Source: a virus
Direction: 5' to 3' (one strand)
Virus record (IMG/VR): IMGVR_UViG_3300037070_002798
Coordinates: 1-30,084 of that record
DNA: 30,084 nt
In this document: positions 22,854 to 29,252 of the stretch, one piece after another
Numbering within the stretch: the stretch's first letter is position 1
How the letters are laid out: each line of letters begins with the position of its first letter
Translations under genes and position numbers: made by a program
Notes under the pieces: generated by a model
What the model was told of the DNA's origin: nothing
Database searches by the model: none
What the model saw: only the letters and a program-made list of their open reading frames with translations

Positions 22854-23057
22854 ATGCAAGAGCACATCATCCAGTTCTTCCGCTACGACCATCTGCCGGA
22901 ACATCTGCAGCTGATCAGTCAGCCCTTCCATGACATGGCTCACGATCTCATCGCCAACCTGCCGAGGAACCCGGAGCGCACCGTCGCTCTACGCAAGCTG
23001 CTCGAATCGAAGGACGCAGCAGTTCGCGCATTCATCGCGCAGGAGGTGGACCAGTGA
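22854..23057 (+). CDS. Acb2/Tad1-hairpin-like protein, candidate anti-defence sponge
   Basis: A 67-residue, two-helix protein with the pattern F-x-Y-D-H-L-P-x-H-L-Q (residues 9-19), PFHDMAHDL, then NPERTVALRKLLESKDAAVRA in two short runs (39-59). I recognise this as the small family labelled Acb2/Tad1 hairpin domain, common in actinobacteriophages. Characterised Acb2 and Tad1 proteins bind cyclic-nucleotide signals of CBASS or Thoeris defence and so block it. Whether this member binds a ligand is not shown. Regulation: an operator lies just upstream. AAGGAGA precedes the ATG. It overlaps the next gene by 4 nt. Confidence 0.7.
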   Translation: MQEHIIQFFRYDHLPEHLQLISQPFHDMAHDLIANLPRNPERTVALRKLLESKDAAVRAFIAQEVDQ

Positions 23058-23410
23058 GCCTCTCTCCATTCGACGGTCGCGATGTCATCACATCCAGCGT
23101 CGCCATCCGCAACGCCGGCGACGGGCTCAGCCAAGCCATGTCGATCGAGCACACCGAGTTGCACCACGGCCAGACGGTCTACGTGGTCCTCGAGTGCGAG
23201 GTCACAGCCGTTGAGTTCCCGGTCATCAAGGACACCGAGAGCCTGAATCGCAAGCACATCCTGCGCGCCGGCGTCGCCACGTTGGTCAGCAAGGCCGACG
23301 TTGACGTGGCCATCAGCGCGCAGCGCAAGAAGATCGACGAAGCCAAGGGCATCCAAGCCCTGCCACTCGGCGAGGATCCAGACGATGATCCTCTCGGCGT
23401 CGACGACTGA
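23054..23410 (+). CDS. Conserved phage protein, 118 aa, upstream of nuclease gene
   Basis: The pattern RNAGDGLSQAMSIEHTELHHGQ, YVVLECEVTAVEFPVIKDTESLNR, HILRAGVATLV resembles an unnamed protein conserved in actinobacteriophages, usually close to a Cas4-like nuclease gene. Mostly beta, then a helical end and an acidic tail (DPDDDPLGVDD). Start overlaps the previous stop. The stop TGA at 23408-23410 touches the first base of the tRNA-like 3' segment. Function unknown. Confidence 0.75.
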   Translation: MSLSPFDGRDVITSSVAIRNAGDGLSQAMSIEHTELHHGQTVYVVLECEVTAVEFPVIKDTESLNRKHILRAGVATLVSKADVDVAISAQRKKIDEAKGIQALPLGEDPDDDPLGVDD

Positions 23411-23475
23411 GGTCGGGGGTTCGAATCCCTCCAGCAGCTTGCTGCTGTAGCTCAGCCAGGTAGAGCAGGGCTCGT
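23410..23475 (+). ncRNA. Circularly permuted tRNA-like gene (3' half before 5' half)
   Basis: Upstream segment: variable loop AGGTC (23410-23414), T arm GGGGG-TTCGAAT-CCCTC (23415-23431), and acceptor 3' strand CAGCAGC (23432-23438). After TT comes the downstream segment: acceptor 5' strand GCTGCTG (23441-23447), T8-A9, D arm GCTC-AGCCAGGTA-GAGC (23450-23466), then AGGGCTCGTG. The acceptor strands pair over all 7 bp. Consensus positions (U8, A14, G18G19, TTCGAAT) are in place. The anticodon stem cannot be closed by simply joining the ends: only CAG/CTG pairs. So it may be a permuted tRNA needing unusual processing, a tRNA mimic, or a remnant of an att-type event. RNase P and RNase Z cuts would free the acceptor ends. 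Confidence 0.6.
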
Positions 23476-23796
23476 GTCCGCCGGATCCGAAAGACCGGCG
23501 GGCACTGCCTGTTTTGCACCCTTGGCATCGGCCAATGGAGTCTCACCTCTCTCACGCACGGCAACGATGTACTTCCCACCCGCCGGAGTGACGTGTACCG
23601 AGCCGATCATCGCGTTCCAGTCGACGAAGCCTGCCTTGCGCAGCACCTCGAGCTGTCGAACGATGAGCGTGTGAGAGACCCGCATCAGCCGTGACACCTC
23701 ACTGGCAGTGCACGCCTTGCGCTCGGCTCTGATCTCCTTGATTGTCTCGAGGATCTCGCACGCGTACTGGTCACCTGTTGATCGGGTTCGTGTCAT
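23452..23796 (-). CDS. Winged-helix transcriptional regulator (small MarR/ArsR-like fold)
   Basis: A 114-residue protein with an N-terminal helix (GDQYACEILETIKEIRAERK), then a winged helix-turn-helix: CTASEVSRLMRVSHTLIVRQLEVLRKAGFVDW with a wing GSVHVTPAGGKYIVAV (residues about 28-78, in these two runs). It should bind DNA as a dimer. I prefer the ATG at 23796, 8 nt after a TACAGT -10 box (leaderless); a GTG at 23814 is possible. It is the only leftward gene in the area and lies beside the perfect palindrome GTGTAAGCTGTTACAC, so it is the best candidate for the regulator of the four sites. Its last 18 or so codons are antisense to the terminator and tRNA-like 5' half. Confidence 0.75.
   Translation of the reverse strand: MTRTRSTGDQYACEILETIKEIRAERKACTASEVSRLMRVSHTLIVRQLEVLRKAGFVDWNAMIGSVHVTPAGGKYIVAVRERGETPLADAKGAKQAVPAGLSDPADTSPALPG
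23466..23515 (+). terminator. Strong hairpin terminator following the tRNA-like 5' half
   Basis: GTGTCCGCCGG (23474-23484) pairs with CCGGCGGGCAC (23495-23505), 11 bp with one wobble, loop ATCCGAAAGA. CAGG(G)C (23466-23471) pairs with GCCTG (23507-23511) below it, and TTTT follows at 23512-23515. It would end the rightward transcript between convergent genes. Its base uses the nucleotides that would be the tRNA anticodon stem. Confidence 0.65.
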
Positions 23797-23804
23797 GGAA
23801 GCAC

Positions 23805-23835
23805 ACTGTAACACCCAAGGTGTAAGCTGTTACAC
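23805..23835. promoter_or_regulatory. Divergent promoter-operator of regulator and nuclease genes
   Basis: The perfect palindrome GTGTAAGCTGTTACAC (23820-23835) overlaps a rightward TAAGCT -10 box. The leftward -10 TACAGT (23805-23810) carries a further half-site, CTGTAACAC, read on the plus strand. Both directions share the 30-bp region, so one protein could control its own gene and the nuclease operon. Confidence 0.65.
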
Positions 23836-23855
23836 ACCACCACCAAGGAGAGCAC

Positions 23856-24869
23856 ATGATCAATCGCAGCAACGAGGATCTGCCTCGCAAGGGCAGCGAC
23901 CGCCTACCCATCCCATCATCCGAGCAGCAGATTGCCGGCCCCGTCGCCCACGCGTGGTGGGAGCAGTACCAAGCAGGGCCCGACTTCCGTCGAGCTCGAG
24001 CCATCGAGGAGCTTCCACTGCGGGCCAGTGCGGTAGCACTGCGTTGTGATCGTGCCTTCTGGTACAGCCTCGTCGGCACCACACCGACCAACGCCACCGA
24101 TGCAGCCGGCGTGTTCCGCATGAGACTCGGCACTCTCGTCCACGATGAGCTCGCGAGCGTCGGTGTCCTCACTGGCGATGTCGACGACAAGAACCTCAAG
24201 CAGGGATGGTTCGAGGAGGAGGCCATCGATCTCTCCTCCATCATGCCTGGCTCCGCTCATGGTGACTGGATCCACTACCTCGACGGCAAGCCCACCGAGG
24301 TGGCAGAGATCAAGACCGTTGGTGGCTACGCCTTCAAGCTCATGGCATCGAACTTCAACGGTCCACCCGAGGGGCCCAAGTGGGAACACGCGATGCAGGC
24401 CGCGCTCGTCGCGGTGGCGATCGGTGCGCAGAAGATCCGGCTCGTGTACTTCGCGATGGAGAACCTCGCGCCCTCACTGGCCGAGGCTGTTGCTGCTGAT
24501 GAGTTCGGTCGGTTCTGCGCCGAGTGGGTGTTCGACATGGACGAGCCATTCCCCGGCGCATCCAAGACGTTGCGTGAGGCAGTGCACGTCGAGGCCAAGC
24601 GAGAGATCCGACTGCTCGCACTGGCCACGCCCACCGAAGATGGCATCATCATGCCCGAGCGTGTCCTGTCTCACCCGGACTACCCCGGCGGCTCCATGGT
24701 CATCGACCCGAAGCCCGCCAAGGGCAAGGCCAAGTGGGTCAAGTACAACATCGACGGCGAGGTTGTCGAGACCGGCACCACCTGGATGTGCGAGTACTGC
24801 GACTGGCTCGACCAGTGTGTCTCCGATGGTGGTGCGTCCGTCACGATCTCGAAGAAGGTGGACGCGTGA
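23856..24869 (+). CDS. Cas4-like PD-(D/E)XK nuclease with probable Fe-S cluster
   Basis: A 337-residue protein with the RecB/Cas4-type nuclease order: Cys64 (LRCDRAFW), GTLVHDEL with His96, Asp137 in HGDW, the E-I-K motif Glu151-Lys153 in VAEIKTV, and Gln181 in HAMQAAL. A C-terminal CEYCDWLDQC (Cys312, 315, 321) joins Cys64 to make a four-Cys set as in Cas4 and AddB 4Fe-4S nucleases. It probably resects DNA ends in phage recombination or replication. No other cas gene or repeat array is nearby. AAGGAG precedes the ATG. A regulator operator lies just upstream. GTGA overlap with the next gene. Confidence 0.85.
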   Translation: MINRSNEDLPRKGSDRLPIPSSEQQIAGPVAHAWWEQYQAGPDFRRARAIEELPLRASAVALRCDRAFWYSLVGTTPTNATDAAGVFRMRLGTLVHDELASVGVLTGDVDDKNLKQGWFEEEAIDLSSIMPGSAHGDWIHYLDGKPTEVAEIKTVGGYAFKLMASNFNGPPEGPKWEHAMQAALVAVAIGAQKIRLVYFAMENLAPSLAEAVAADEFGRFCAEWVFDMDEPFPGASKTLREAVHVEAKREIRLLALATPTEDGIIMPERVLSHPDYPGGSMVIDPKPAKGKAKWVKYNIDGEVVETGTTWMCEYCDWLDQCVSDGGASVTISKKVDA

Positions 24870-25159
24870 TCAGCCAAGACGCATTCAACGCGCTGCGTGG
24901 CCGCATCTGGGCGAGCGCTTCGGCCAAGGTGCATCGCTGTGTCCCGTTGCCGCCCGCCACACTCGACGAGCAATGGTTCGACACGCAGGACGAGGTCGAC
25001 GAGTACAACAAGGCGGAGTCCGAACGAGATCACGCTGCCGAGCAAGCCCGCGCCGATCAAACATGGGAAGCGTGGGAGTACGTTGCCCGCGCTCTTGGCT
25101 GGGATCTTCCCTCTGCCGAGGAGGTCGCTTCTCAGCCTGTGGTGTGGTGTCAGCCATGA
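24866..25159 (+). CDS. 97-aa hypothetical protein, GTG start
   Basis: The GTG at 24866 overlaps the nuclease stop (GTGA), giving a protein starting VISQDAFNALRGRIW. It is acidic and helical, with a Glu/Asp/Ala-rich middle and Trp residues near the end (WEAWEYVARALGW). No motif recognised; coupling suggests a partner of the nuclease operon. Confidence 0.65.
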   Translation: MISQDAFNALRGRIWASASAKVHRCVPLPPATLDEQWFDTQDEVDEYNKAESERDHAAEQARADQTWEAWEYVARALGWDLPSAEEVASQPVVWCQP

Positions 25160-25500
25160 CCCAGCTCTCATTCCCCGAGCCGCACGCGCGTCGCACTGAT
25201 CCGTACACCAGCGACAAAGCATTGAAGGCCATCGCCAAGGACACGACGCTGATGGCATCGATCTGGGAAGCAATGAGGTATGCGCGCAGTCTGAACGCCT
25301 ATGCCAACGACACGTACATCACCGAGCGCATCGAGCAGCAGACCAACACACGCCAGCAGCGCAGTGTTGTGGCGCGCTCTCGTGGCTTGCTCGAACAGGC
25401 AGGCATGATCCGTCGCGTCGGTGTGATGGAGTGGCGCGGCCGAGAGTTCATGCACTTCGAGATCGATCCCAACAACCCCAAGGAGAACCCCAATGGCTAA
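25156..25500 (+). CDS. Putative winged-helix DNA-binding protein, 114 aa
   Basis: The N-terminal RRTDPYTSDKALKAIAK matches a frequent opening of small phage helix-turn-helix proteins (TDPxTSxxA). A helical region and a wing-like RRVGVMEWRGREFMHFEI follow. It probably binds DNA, as a regulator or replication accessory. ATG overlaps the previous stop. A longer upstream frame in another reading is shadow. Confidence 0.7.
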   Translation: MTQLSFPEPHARRTDPYTSDKALKAIAKDTTLMASIWEAMRYARSLNAYANDTYITERIEQQTNTRQQRSVVARSRGLLEQAGMIRRVGVMEWRGREFMHFEIDPNNPKENPNG

Positions 25501-25693
25501 GCGCCAGAAGTACACCGTCCCGTTCATCACCGAGACCATCGAGATGTTCGAAGTCGAGGCCATCTCCGCAGCCGAGGCCACCATGCTCGGCGTCCGGTTG
25601 AAGGACAGCGGCGCCGAGGCCACCCACTCGCGCGTGTCGAAGTTCAAGATCGGCACGGTCAAGCCCACGGTCGTCGAGGACACGACCGACTGA
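25493..25693 (+). CDS. 66-aa hypothetical protein
   Basis: AAGGAG lies 7 nt before the ATG, within the end of the upstream gene. The small alpha/beta protein begins MAKRQKYTVPFITETIEMFEVEAIS and ends acidic. The strand-helix-strand look (FEVEAISAAEATMLG) resembles small phage domains of unknown role. Confidence 0.65.
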   Translation: MAKRQKYTVPFITETIEMFEVEAISAAEATMLGVRLKDSGAEATHSRVSKFKIGTVKPTVVEDTTD

Positions 25694-25694
25694 T

Positions 25695-26063
25695 ATGGAA
25701 CTTCATATCTTCGCCCAGGGCAAGAACGATCCACCACCGACCACGTTCCCTCAGCCGATCATCGATCTCTCCGAGAACCCTGCGATGACAGTGATCGTCA
25801 TGGAGGGTGGCATGCAGTCGGGTGAGCCGGCTGTGATGATCTTGTCGTGCGACGAGGAGGGCACGGTCGCCATCCAGACCAGCCTCGACAAGTTCATGAC
25901 CGCAGCGTCAACGATGGCCGCGCTCGCTGAGACCCACTGGGGATGGGCGCGGCCCGAAGGGCACTTCACGATGATGCCACCCGACCGCGCCACGCAGAAG
26001 AAGATGCTCGAAGCCATCCGCAAGGAGCTCGAAGAATGGGAGGACATCGATGATCCGGCGTGA
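25695..26063 (+). CDS. 122-aa acidic hypothetical protein
   Basis: The ATG comes one base after the previous stop. The protein is Met-rich and acidic, with AMTVIVMEGGMQSGEPAVMI and a helical, Glu-rich C-terminus (MLEAIRKELEEWEDID). It overlaps the RDF-like gene by 14 nt. Function unknown. Confidence 0.7.
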   Translation: MELHIFAQGKNDPPPTTFPQPIIDLSENPAMTVIVMEGGMQSGEPAVMILSCDEEGTVAIQTSLDKFMTAASTMAALAETHWGWARPEGHFTMMPPDRATQKKMLEAIRKELEEWEDIDDPA

Positions 26064-27084
26064 GATCACACCAATCGCCAACATCACCCGTCGCGCGCCC
26101 GAGGCAGGGCGCATCCGCATGGGCGACAAGGGTGGCACGAACGGCAGCCAGCGCGGGCTCAATGCATTCCGGTTCACCTCGCCGGATCGACCCATCCTCG
26201 AACAGATCGCTCAGGTCTACGGCGGCAACGTCACGGCCTGGTCGGATCCCAAAGCCAGTCCCTCGAAGCAGTGGCAGTTGTACTCAGAAGCCACGGAGAT
26301 CAACGTCATGCTCATTCCCGGCGGGTTCGACACACAGTACGAGGCATGGTCTGGTGGCGGGATCAAGCGCCGGTGCGATGGAGTGGTGTGCTCCATCGCA
26401 CAGGCTGCTGGCGATGACTACGAGATGGTCGAGATCCCCTGCCCTTGCCGTGAGCAGGAGCTCATGCAGTGCGATGCCCACTCCCGACTGACTGTCGTGC
26501 TCCCCGAGTTCAGCTTCCTTGGTACCTGGCGGCTCGAGTCGAAGGGTTGGAACGCTGCGCAAGAACTGCCCGGGATGCACGACATGATCCTGGAGATGGA
26601 TCGACGTGGCCGGTTGGTCGACGCGGTCCTGTCGATGGAGAAGCGCGAGAAGATGGTCAACGGCAAGAAGAAGAACTTTGTCGTACCCCGTCTGGCTGTC
26701 CGCTCCTCGGTCGTGGAGATGATCTCCGGGCCAACAACCCTTTCAATCGGCACAGGGCCACACAGCCCCCAATCCGGGCACCCTGAGCTCACCGCCGGAC
26801 GCCATGGATACGCACCTCAGACCGACGCTGACGGTATCGACGGTCCACCCTATGACGACATCGCCGAGGCCGAGCTCGTCACCGATGAGCAGCTCGGCAT
26901 CGAAGCCGCGCTACGCGCCGACGCCGAGAACTTCGGGCTCGACCCCGATTCGTACCTCGATGCGGTGCGCGCTGGCGTCAACGGAGACTGGACCCGGATG
27001 GCGAACTGCTCGGTCAAGGTTCGCGCCGGTGACCTCGAGCCAATCAACATCGCCGATGGGCGAGTGCAGTGGAGGACACCGTGA
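26050..27084 (+). CDS. phiC31 gp3/RDF-like protein
   Basis: A 344-residue protein with the family's order of motifs: RIRMGDKGG near the N-terminus, FRFTSPDR (40-47), VYGGNVTAW, RRCDGVVC (107-114), CPC...C (131-141, probable zinc ligands), then LGTWRLESKGWNAAQEL (157-173). In phage phiC31 gp3 is the recombination directionality factor that turns serine integrase toward excision. The family also occurs in phages without integrase, where it may have another DNA-related role. The C-terminal 110 residues are acidic and less conserved-looking. No integrase is in this window. Confidence 0.75.
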   Translation: MIRREITPIANITRRAPEAGRIRMGDKGGTNGSQRGLNAFRFTSPDRPILEQIAQVYGGNVTAWSDPKASPSKQWQLYSEATEINVMLIPGGFDTQYEAWSGGGIKRRCDGVVCSIAQAAGDDYEMVEIPCPCREQELMQCDAHSRLTVVLPEFSFLGTWRLESKGWNAAQELPGMHDMILEMDRRGRLVDAVLSMEKREKMVNGKKKNFVVPRLAVRSSVVEMISGPTTLSIGTGPHSPQSGHPELTAGRHGYAPQTDADGIDGPPYDDIAEAELVTDEQLGIEAALRADAENFGLDPDSYLDAVRAGVNGDWTRMANCSVKVRAGDLEPINIADGRVQWRTP

Positions 27085-27293
27085 GCACCATGCTGACCTG
27101 GTTTCGTGGCTGGGTCGACACCTACGTCTGCCCGCAATGTCAACAGCGGATCCGCCTACTCGGCCCATTCCGTAGAGCACATCCCCCCATGTGCTGGCAC
27201 AAGCACACACACTTCCGTGGCTGGGGCCCACGGATCACCATATTGGAGGCAGGAAATGAAAGCGCTCATCATCGCGATGCTCCTGACGGCTAG
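27081..27293 (+). CDS. 70-aa zinc-finger-like protein, GTG start
   Basis: The GTG at 27081 overlaps the preceding stop. The protein has CPQC (about residues 20-23) and CWHKH about 20 residues on, a C2-CH or C2-H2-like metal site. The N-terminus is Trp-rich and slightly hydrophobic. The last 13 codons overlap the next gene in another frame. Function unknown. Confidence 0.6.
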   Translation: MSTMLTWFRGWVDTYVCPQCQQRIRLLGPFRRAHPPMCWHKHTHFRGWGPRITILEAGNESAHHRDAPDG

Positions 27294-27657
27294 CCCGCCG
27301 GCACCTATCGCAACGGCATCGGCGACGTGCGAGTCGTTCACGATCCACGTCGAGAACCTCGTCCCCGGCGATCGAGTGTTCGCCAACCAGGGATCCAATC
27401 CGCCCTATCACGTCGCGGTCAACGAGGCAGCAGGCACAGCCGACGCGGTACTGGCAGCATCGATGAACCCCTGGTACTACGCCGATGTCCTCGTGCAACG
27501 CGACGGCCAGCTGATCAGCTTGTACCGCGCGCTGGTCGATTGTCAGACACCACCAATGATCCTCGAGCCTGTCGTGGCAGTGGCCGAACCACCCGTTCCA
27601 CCCTCATTCGAGGTCAGCGTTCTGTTCCCGGGCCTCGAGCTCGCCCCACCCTGGTAG
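27256..27657 (+). CDS. Secreted 133-aa protein with signal peptide
   Basis: TTGGAGG precedes the ATG. The start MKALIIAMLLTASPPAPIA is a signal peptide with a likely cut after ATASA. The mature part has two cysteines (ATCESF and VDCQT) about 90 residues apart, beta-rich text between them, and a Pro/Val-rich tail. It would be exported to the cell surface or outside. This is the third secreted product in the window. Function unknown. Confidence 0.7.
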   Translation: MKALIIAMLLTASPPAPIATASATCESFTIHVENLVPGDRVFANQGSNPPYHVAVNEAAGTADAVLAASMNPWYYADVLVQRDGQLISLYRALVDCQTPPMILEPVVAVAEPPVPPSFEVSVLFPGLELAPPW

Positions 27658-27666
27658 GAGACCACC

Positions 27667-27822
27667 ATGAATCAAGTCAGACGAGAGCGTGCTATCCATG
27701 CCGTGAAGGCAGAGCAGGCCCGCCGTGATGAGCAGCGTCGCAATGAACGCAAGCGCAAGCAGGCCGACCAACGCAAGAAGAAGCGAGCATTGGTCGAGGC
27801 ACGACGGCGGGCGTTGCGATGA
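27667..27822 (+). CDS. 51-aa very basic Arg/Lys-rich protein
   Basis: TAGGAG lies 6 nt before the ATG. More than 40 percent of residues are Arg or Lys, in a single predicted helix (RRDEQRRNERKRKQADQRKK). It probably binds nucleic acid, for instance DNA or RNA backbone, by charge. Its stop overlaps the next ATG (ATGA), which supports real expression. Confidence 0.6.
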   Translation: MNQVRRERAIHAVKAEQARRDEQRRNERKRKQADQRKKKRALVEARRRALR

Positions 27823-28220
27823 GTGAGCGCACCACAGCAGGGATCGTGGCCGACCTGCGAGAGTTCGCCGAGTTGTTCCGCAAGTCAGGTCTTGCTCAAC
27901 CTGACGAGATCGGAACCGCTGACCAGTGTGAAGCCTCCCTGTTGGAGGCCGCTGACGCCTTAGAGGCAGCGCAGGAGGCGGTTGTCCAGGAGCGCCACCT
28001 CGGGCAGTTGATGTACTTCGCGCAGCAGCGTTGGCAGTCGATGGCCGAGGACTTGTGGGAGTACATCCAAGAATGGCACATCGACTCCTGCTCGATGCAC
28101 TGGATCAACGGAGCCGGGATGCACCCCGAGTGCTCATGCCACCGCGTGATGGAGGCGAAGTGGAACGAACTGGTCAACGCTGACGATTGGGCCGACTTCG
28201 CGGAAGGGGAAACACCATGA
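27819..28220 (+). CDS. 133-aa acidic hypothetical protein
   Basis: Helical and acidic, with a Glu/Ala-rich central helix (LLEAADALEAAQEAVVQE). A C-terminal His/Cys cluster (WHIDSCSMHW; HPECSCHRVM) could hold a metal. Overlaps both neighbours. No family recognised. Confidence 0.7.
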   Translation: MSERTTAGIVADLREFAELFRKSGLAQPDEIGTADQCEASLLEAADALEAAQEAVVQERHLGQLMYFAQQRWQSMAEDLWEYIQEWHIDSCSMHWINGAGMHPECSCHRVMEAKWNELVNADDWADFAEGETP

Positions 28221-28621
28221 GTCACCTATCCGACCCCGACAGGCTGGAACGGCTCGCCGTCTATCTATGCAACGAGCCGATGGACACCACCCCGACCGAG
28301 GTGGCCGATGCGCTTGAGGATGCAGCGGCAAGAATCCGTCGCAACCAAGAAGTCCTTGCCGCCCTCCACGCCCTACGTCCGCCGTGCCCCACATGCGGCG
28401 GGAAGGGCGAGATCGGCGGCGCTCCTGACGATGAGGAATGGGAGTACCGCTACACGTGGGGCAACCCCGAACCGTGCCCTGACTGCTCCGATGGCAAGGT
28501 GTCATGGGAACGGCTCGTCAACGTGTTCAACGCGCTATGGGATGAGGGCATCTTTGCAGCCACCTATCACCAAGACTCCGGCGCCTTCGACGCAATCCAT
28601 CTATTGCGGAACACCCGATGA
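28217..28621 (+). CDS. 134-aa protein with DnaJ-type zinc motif
   Basis: The chosen ATG at 28217 overlaps the previous stop. A helical N-terminal half (DALEDAAARIRRNQEVL) precedes CPTCGGKGEIGG and, 24 residues on, CPDCSDGKVSW. The two CxxCxGxG-like knuckles match the zinc repeats of DnaJ-type proteins but no J domain is present. It may be a chaperone-like adaptor or nucleic-acid binder. Confidence 0.75.
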   Translation: MSHLSDPDRLERLAVYLCNEPMDTTPTEVADALEDAAARIRRNQEVLAALHALRPPCPTCGGKGEIGGAPDDEEWEYRYTWGNPEPCPDCSDGKVSWERLVNVFNALWDEGIFAATYHQDSGAFDAIHLLRNTR

Positions 28622-28905
28622 CCCACGACCACGACGACCCACTCGAGCTCACCATCGGCTGCGATGCCTGCATCGAACGACGGGTGATCAGCGGAATCGC
28701 TGCTGCATTGAAGGATTGGAACGATGAGATGGATGACTGGGCCTGCTGTGGCGAGGAACCAGAGACTCAGATCCCACGAACCCCGATCACCTTCTCTCGC
28801 ATGGTCAAGGTCTACAAGCAGCTGCGCAACTGGGCCTTGGCCGAGCACGAAGCTCGGCAATGCGTGTCGATGTGGGCCGACGAACTCCGTGGAATCAACT
28901 CATGA
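28618..28905 (+). CDS. 95-aa acidic protein with Cys pairs
   Basis: Contains GCDACIERR near the N-terminus and WACCGEEPE in the middle, a possible zinc site, followed by a helical C-terminus. Acidic overall. Overlaps the HNH gene by 4 nt. Function unknown. Confidence 0.65.
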   Translation: MTHDHDDPLELTIGCDACIERRVISGIAAALKDWNDEMDDWACCGEEPETQIPRTPITFSRMVKVYKQLRNWALAEHEARQCVSMWADELRGINS

Positions 28906-29252
28906 AACGCGGCGCTCCACTCAAGAGAACACCACTCGCCAGAGTCGGGCGCAAGAAGAAGGGCAAGGCACTCGCGCGATCACAAACGGTAGCTCGAGTG
29001 CGCAACCGTGACCGAACCTGTCGGTTCTGGTACTACGTGCCGCCCGCGCCGGCCAAGCTGCACTTCACCATCAACACCGAACGTTGCTCCGGCCACCTCG
29101 ATGTGCACGAGATCACCCCGCGTTCGGTCTGGCCAGACGGTGACTTGAACGACGAGAACTGTGTGCTGCTCTGTCGCTATCACCATGACTGGCTCGACCA
29201 CCACCGCGACACGGCCGAGTTGATCGGCCTCTACCGAAGGACCAAGCCATGA
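28902..29252 (+). CDS. HNH endonuclease, 116 aa
   Basis: After a basic N-terminus (RVGRKKKGKALARS) comes an HNH core: Cys40, LDVHEITPRS with His69-Glu70, then ENCVLLCRYHHDWLD (Asn86, Cys91, His94-His95). HNH nucleases cut DNA with a beta-beta-alpha metal site. Being a free-standing gene in an operon of early genes, it may serve in packaging or DNA processing, or be a homing-type enzyme. It begins by ATGA overlap. Confidence 0.85.
   Translation: MKRGAPLKRTPLARVGRKKKGKALARSQTVARVRNRDRTCRFWYYVPPAPAKLHFTINTERCSGHLDVHEITPRSVWPDGDLNDENCVLLCRYHHDWLDHHRDTAELIGLYRRTKP

Noticed and set aside
23410-23438. tRNA 3' end as an ordinary attP core
   Set aside because: An att core would explain the T arm and acceptor strand, but not the adjoining matching 5' half in reverse order. 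It is kept only as an alternative.
23396-23482. Bulge-helix-bulge-like pairing between the sequences flanking the permuted tRNA
   Set aside because: GGCG, ACGA and CTG upstream can pair with CGCC, TCGT and CAG downstream with 3-base bulges, as in archaeal or algal permuted tRNAs. However, the competing 11-bp terminator stem is much stronger, and bacteria lack the splicing endonuclease.
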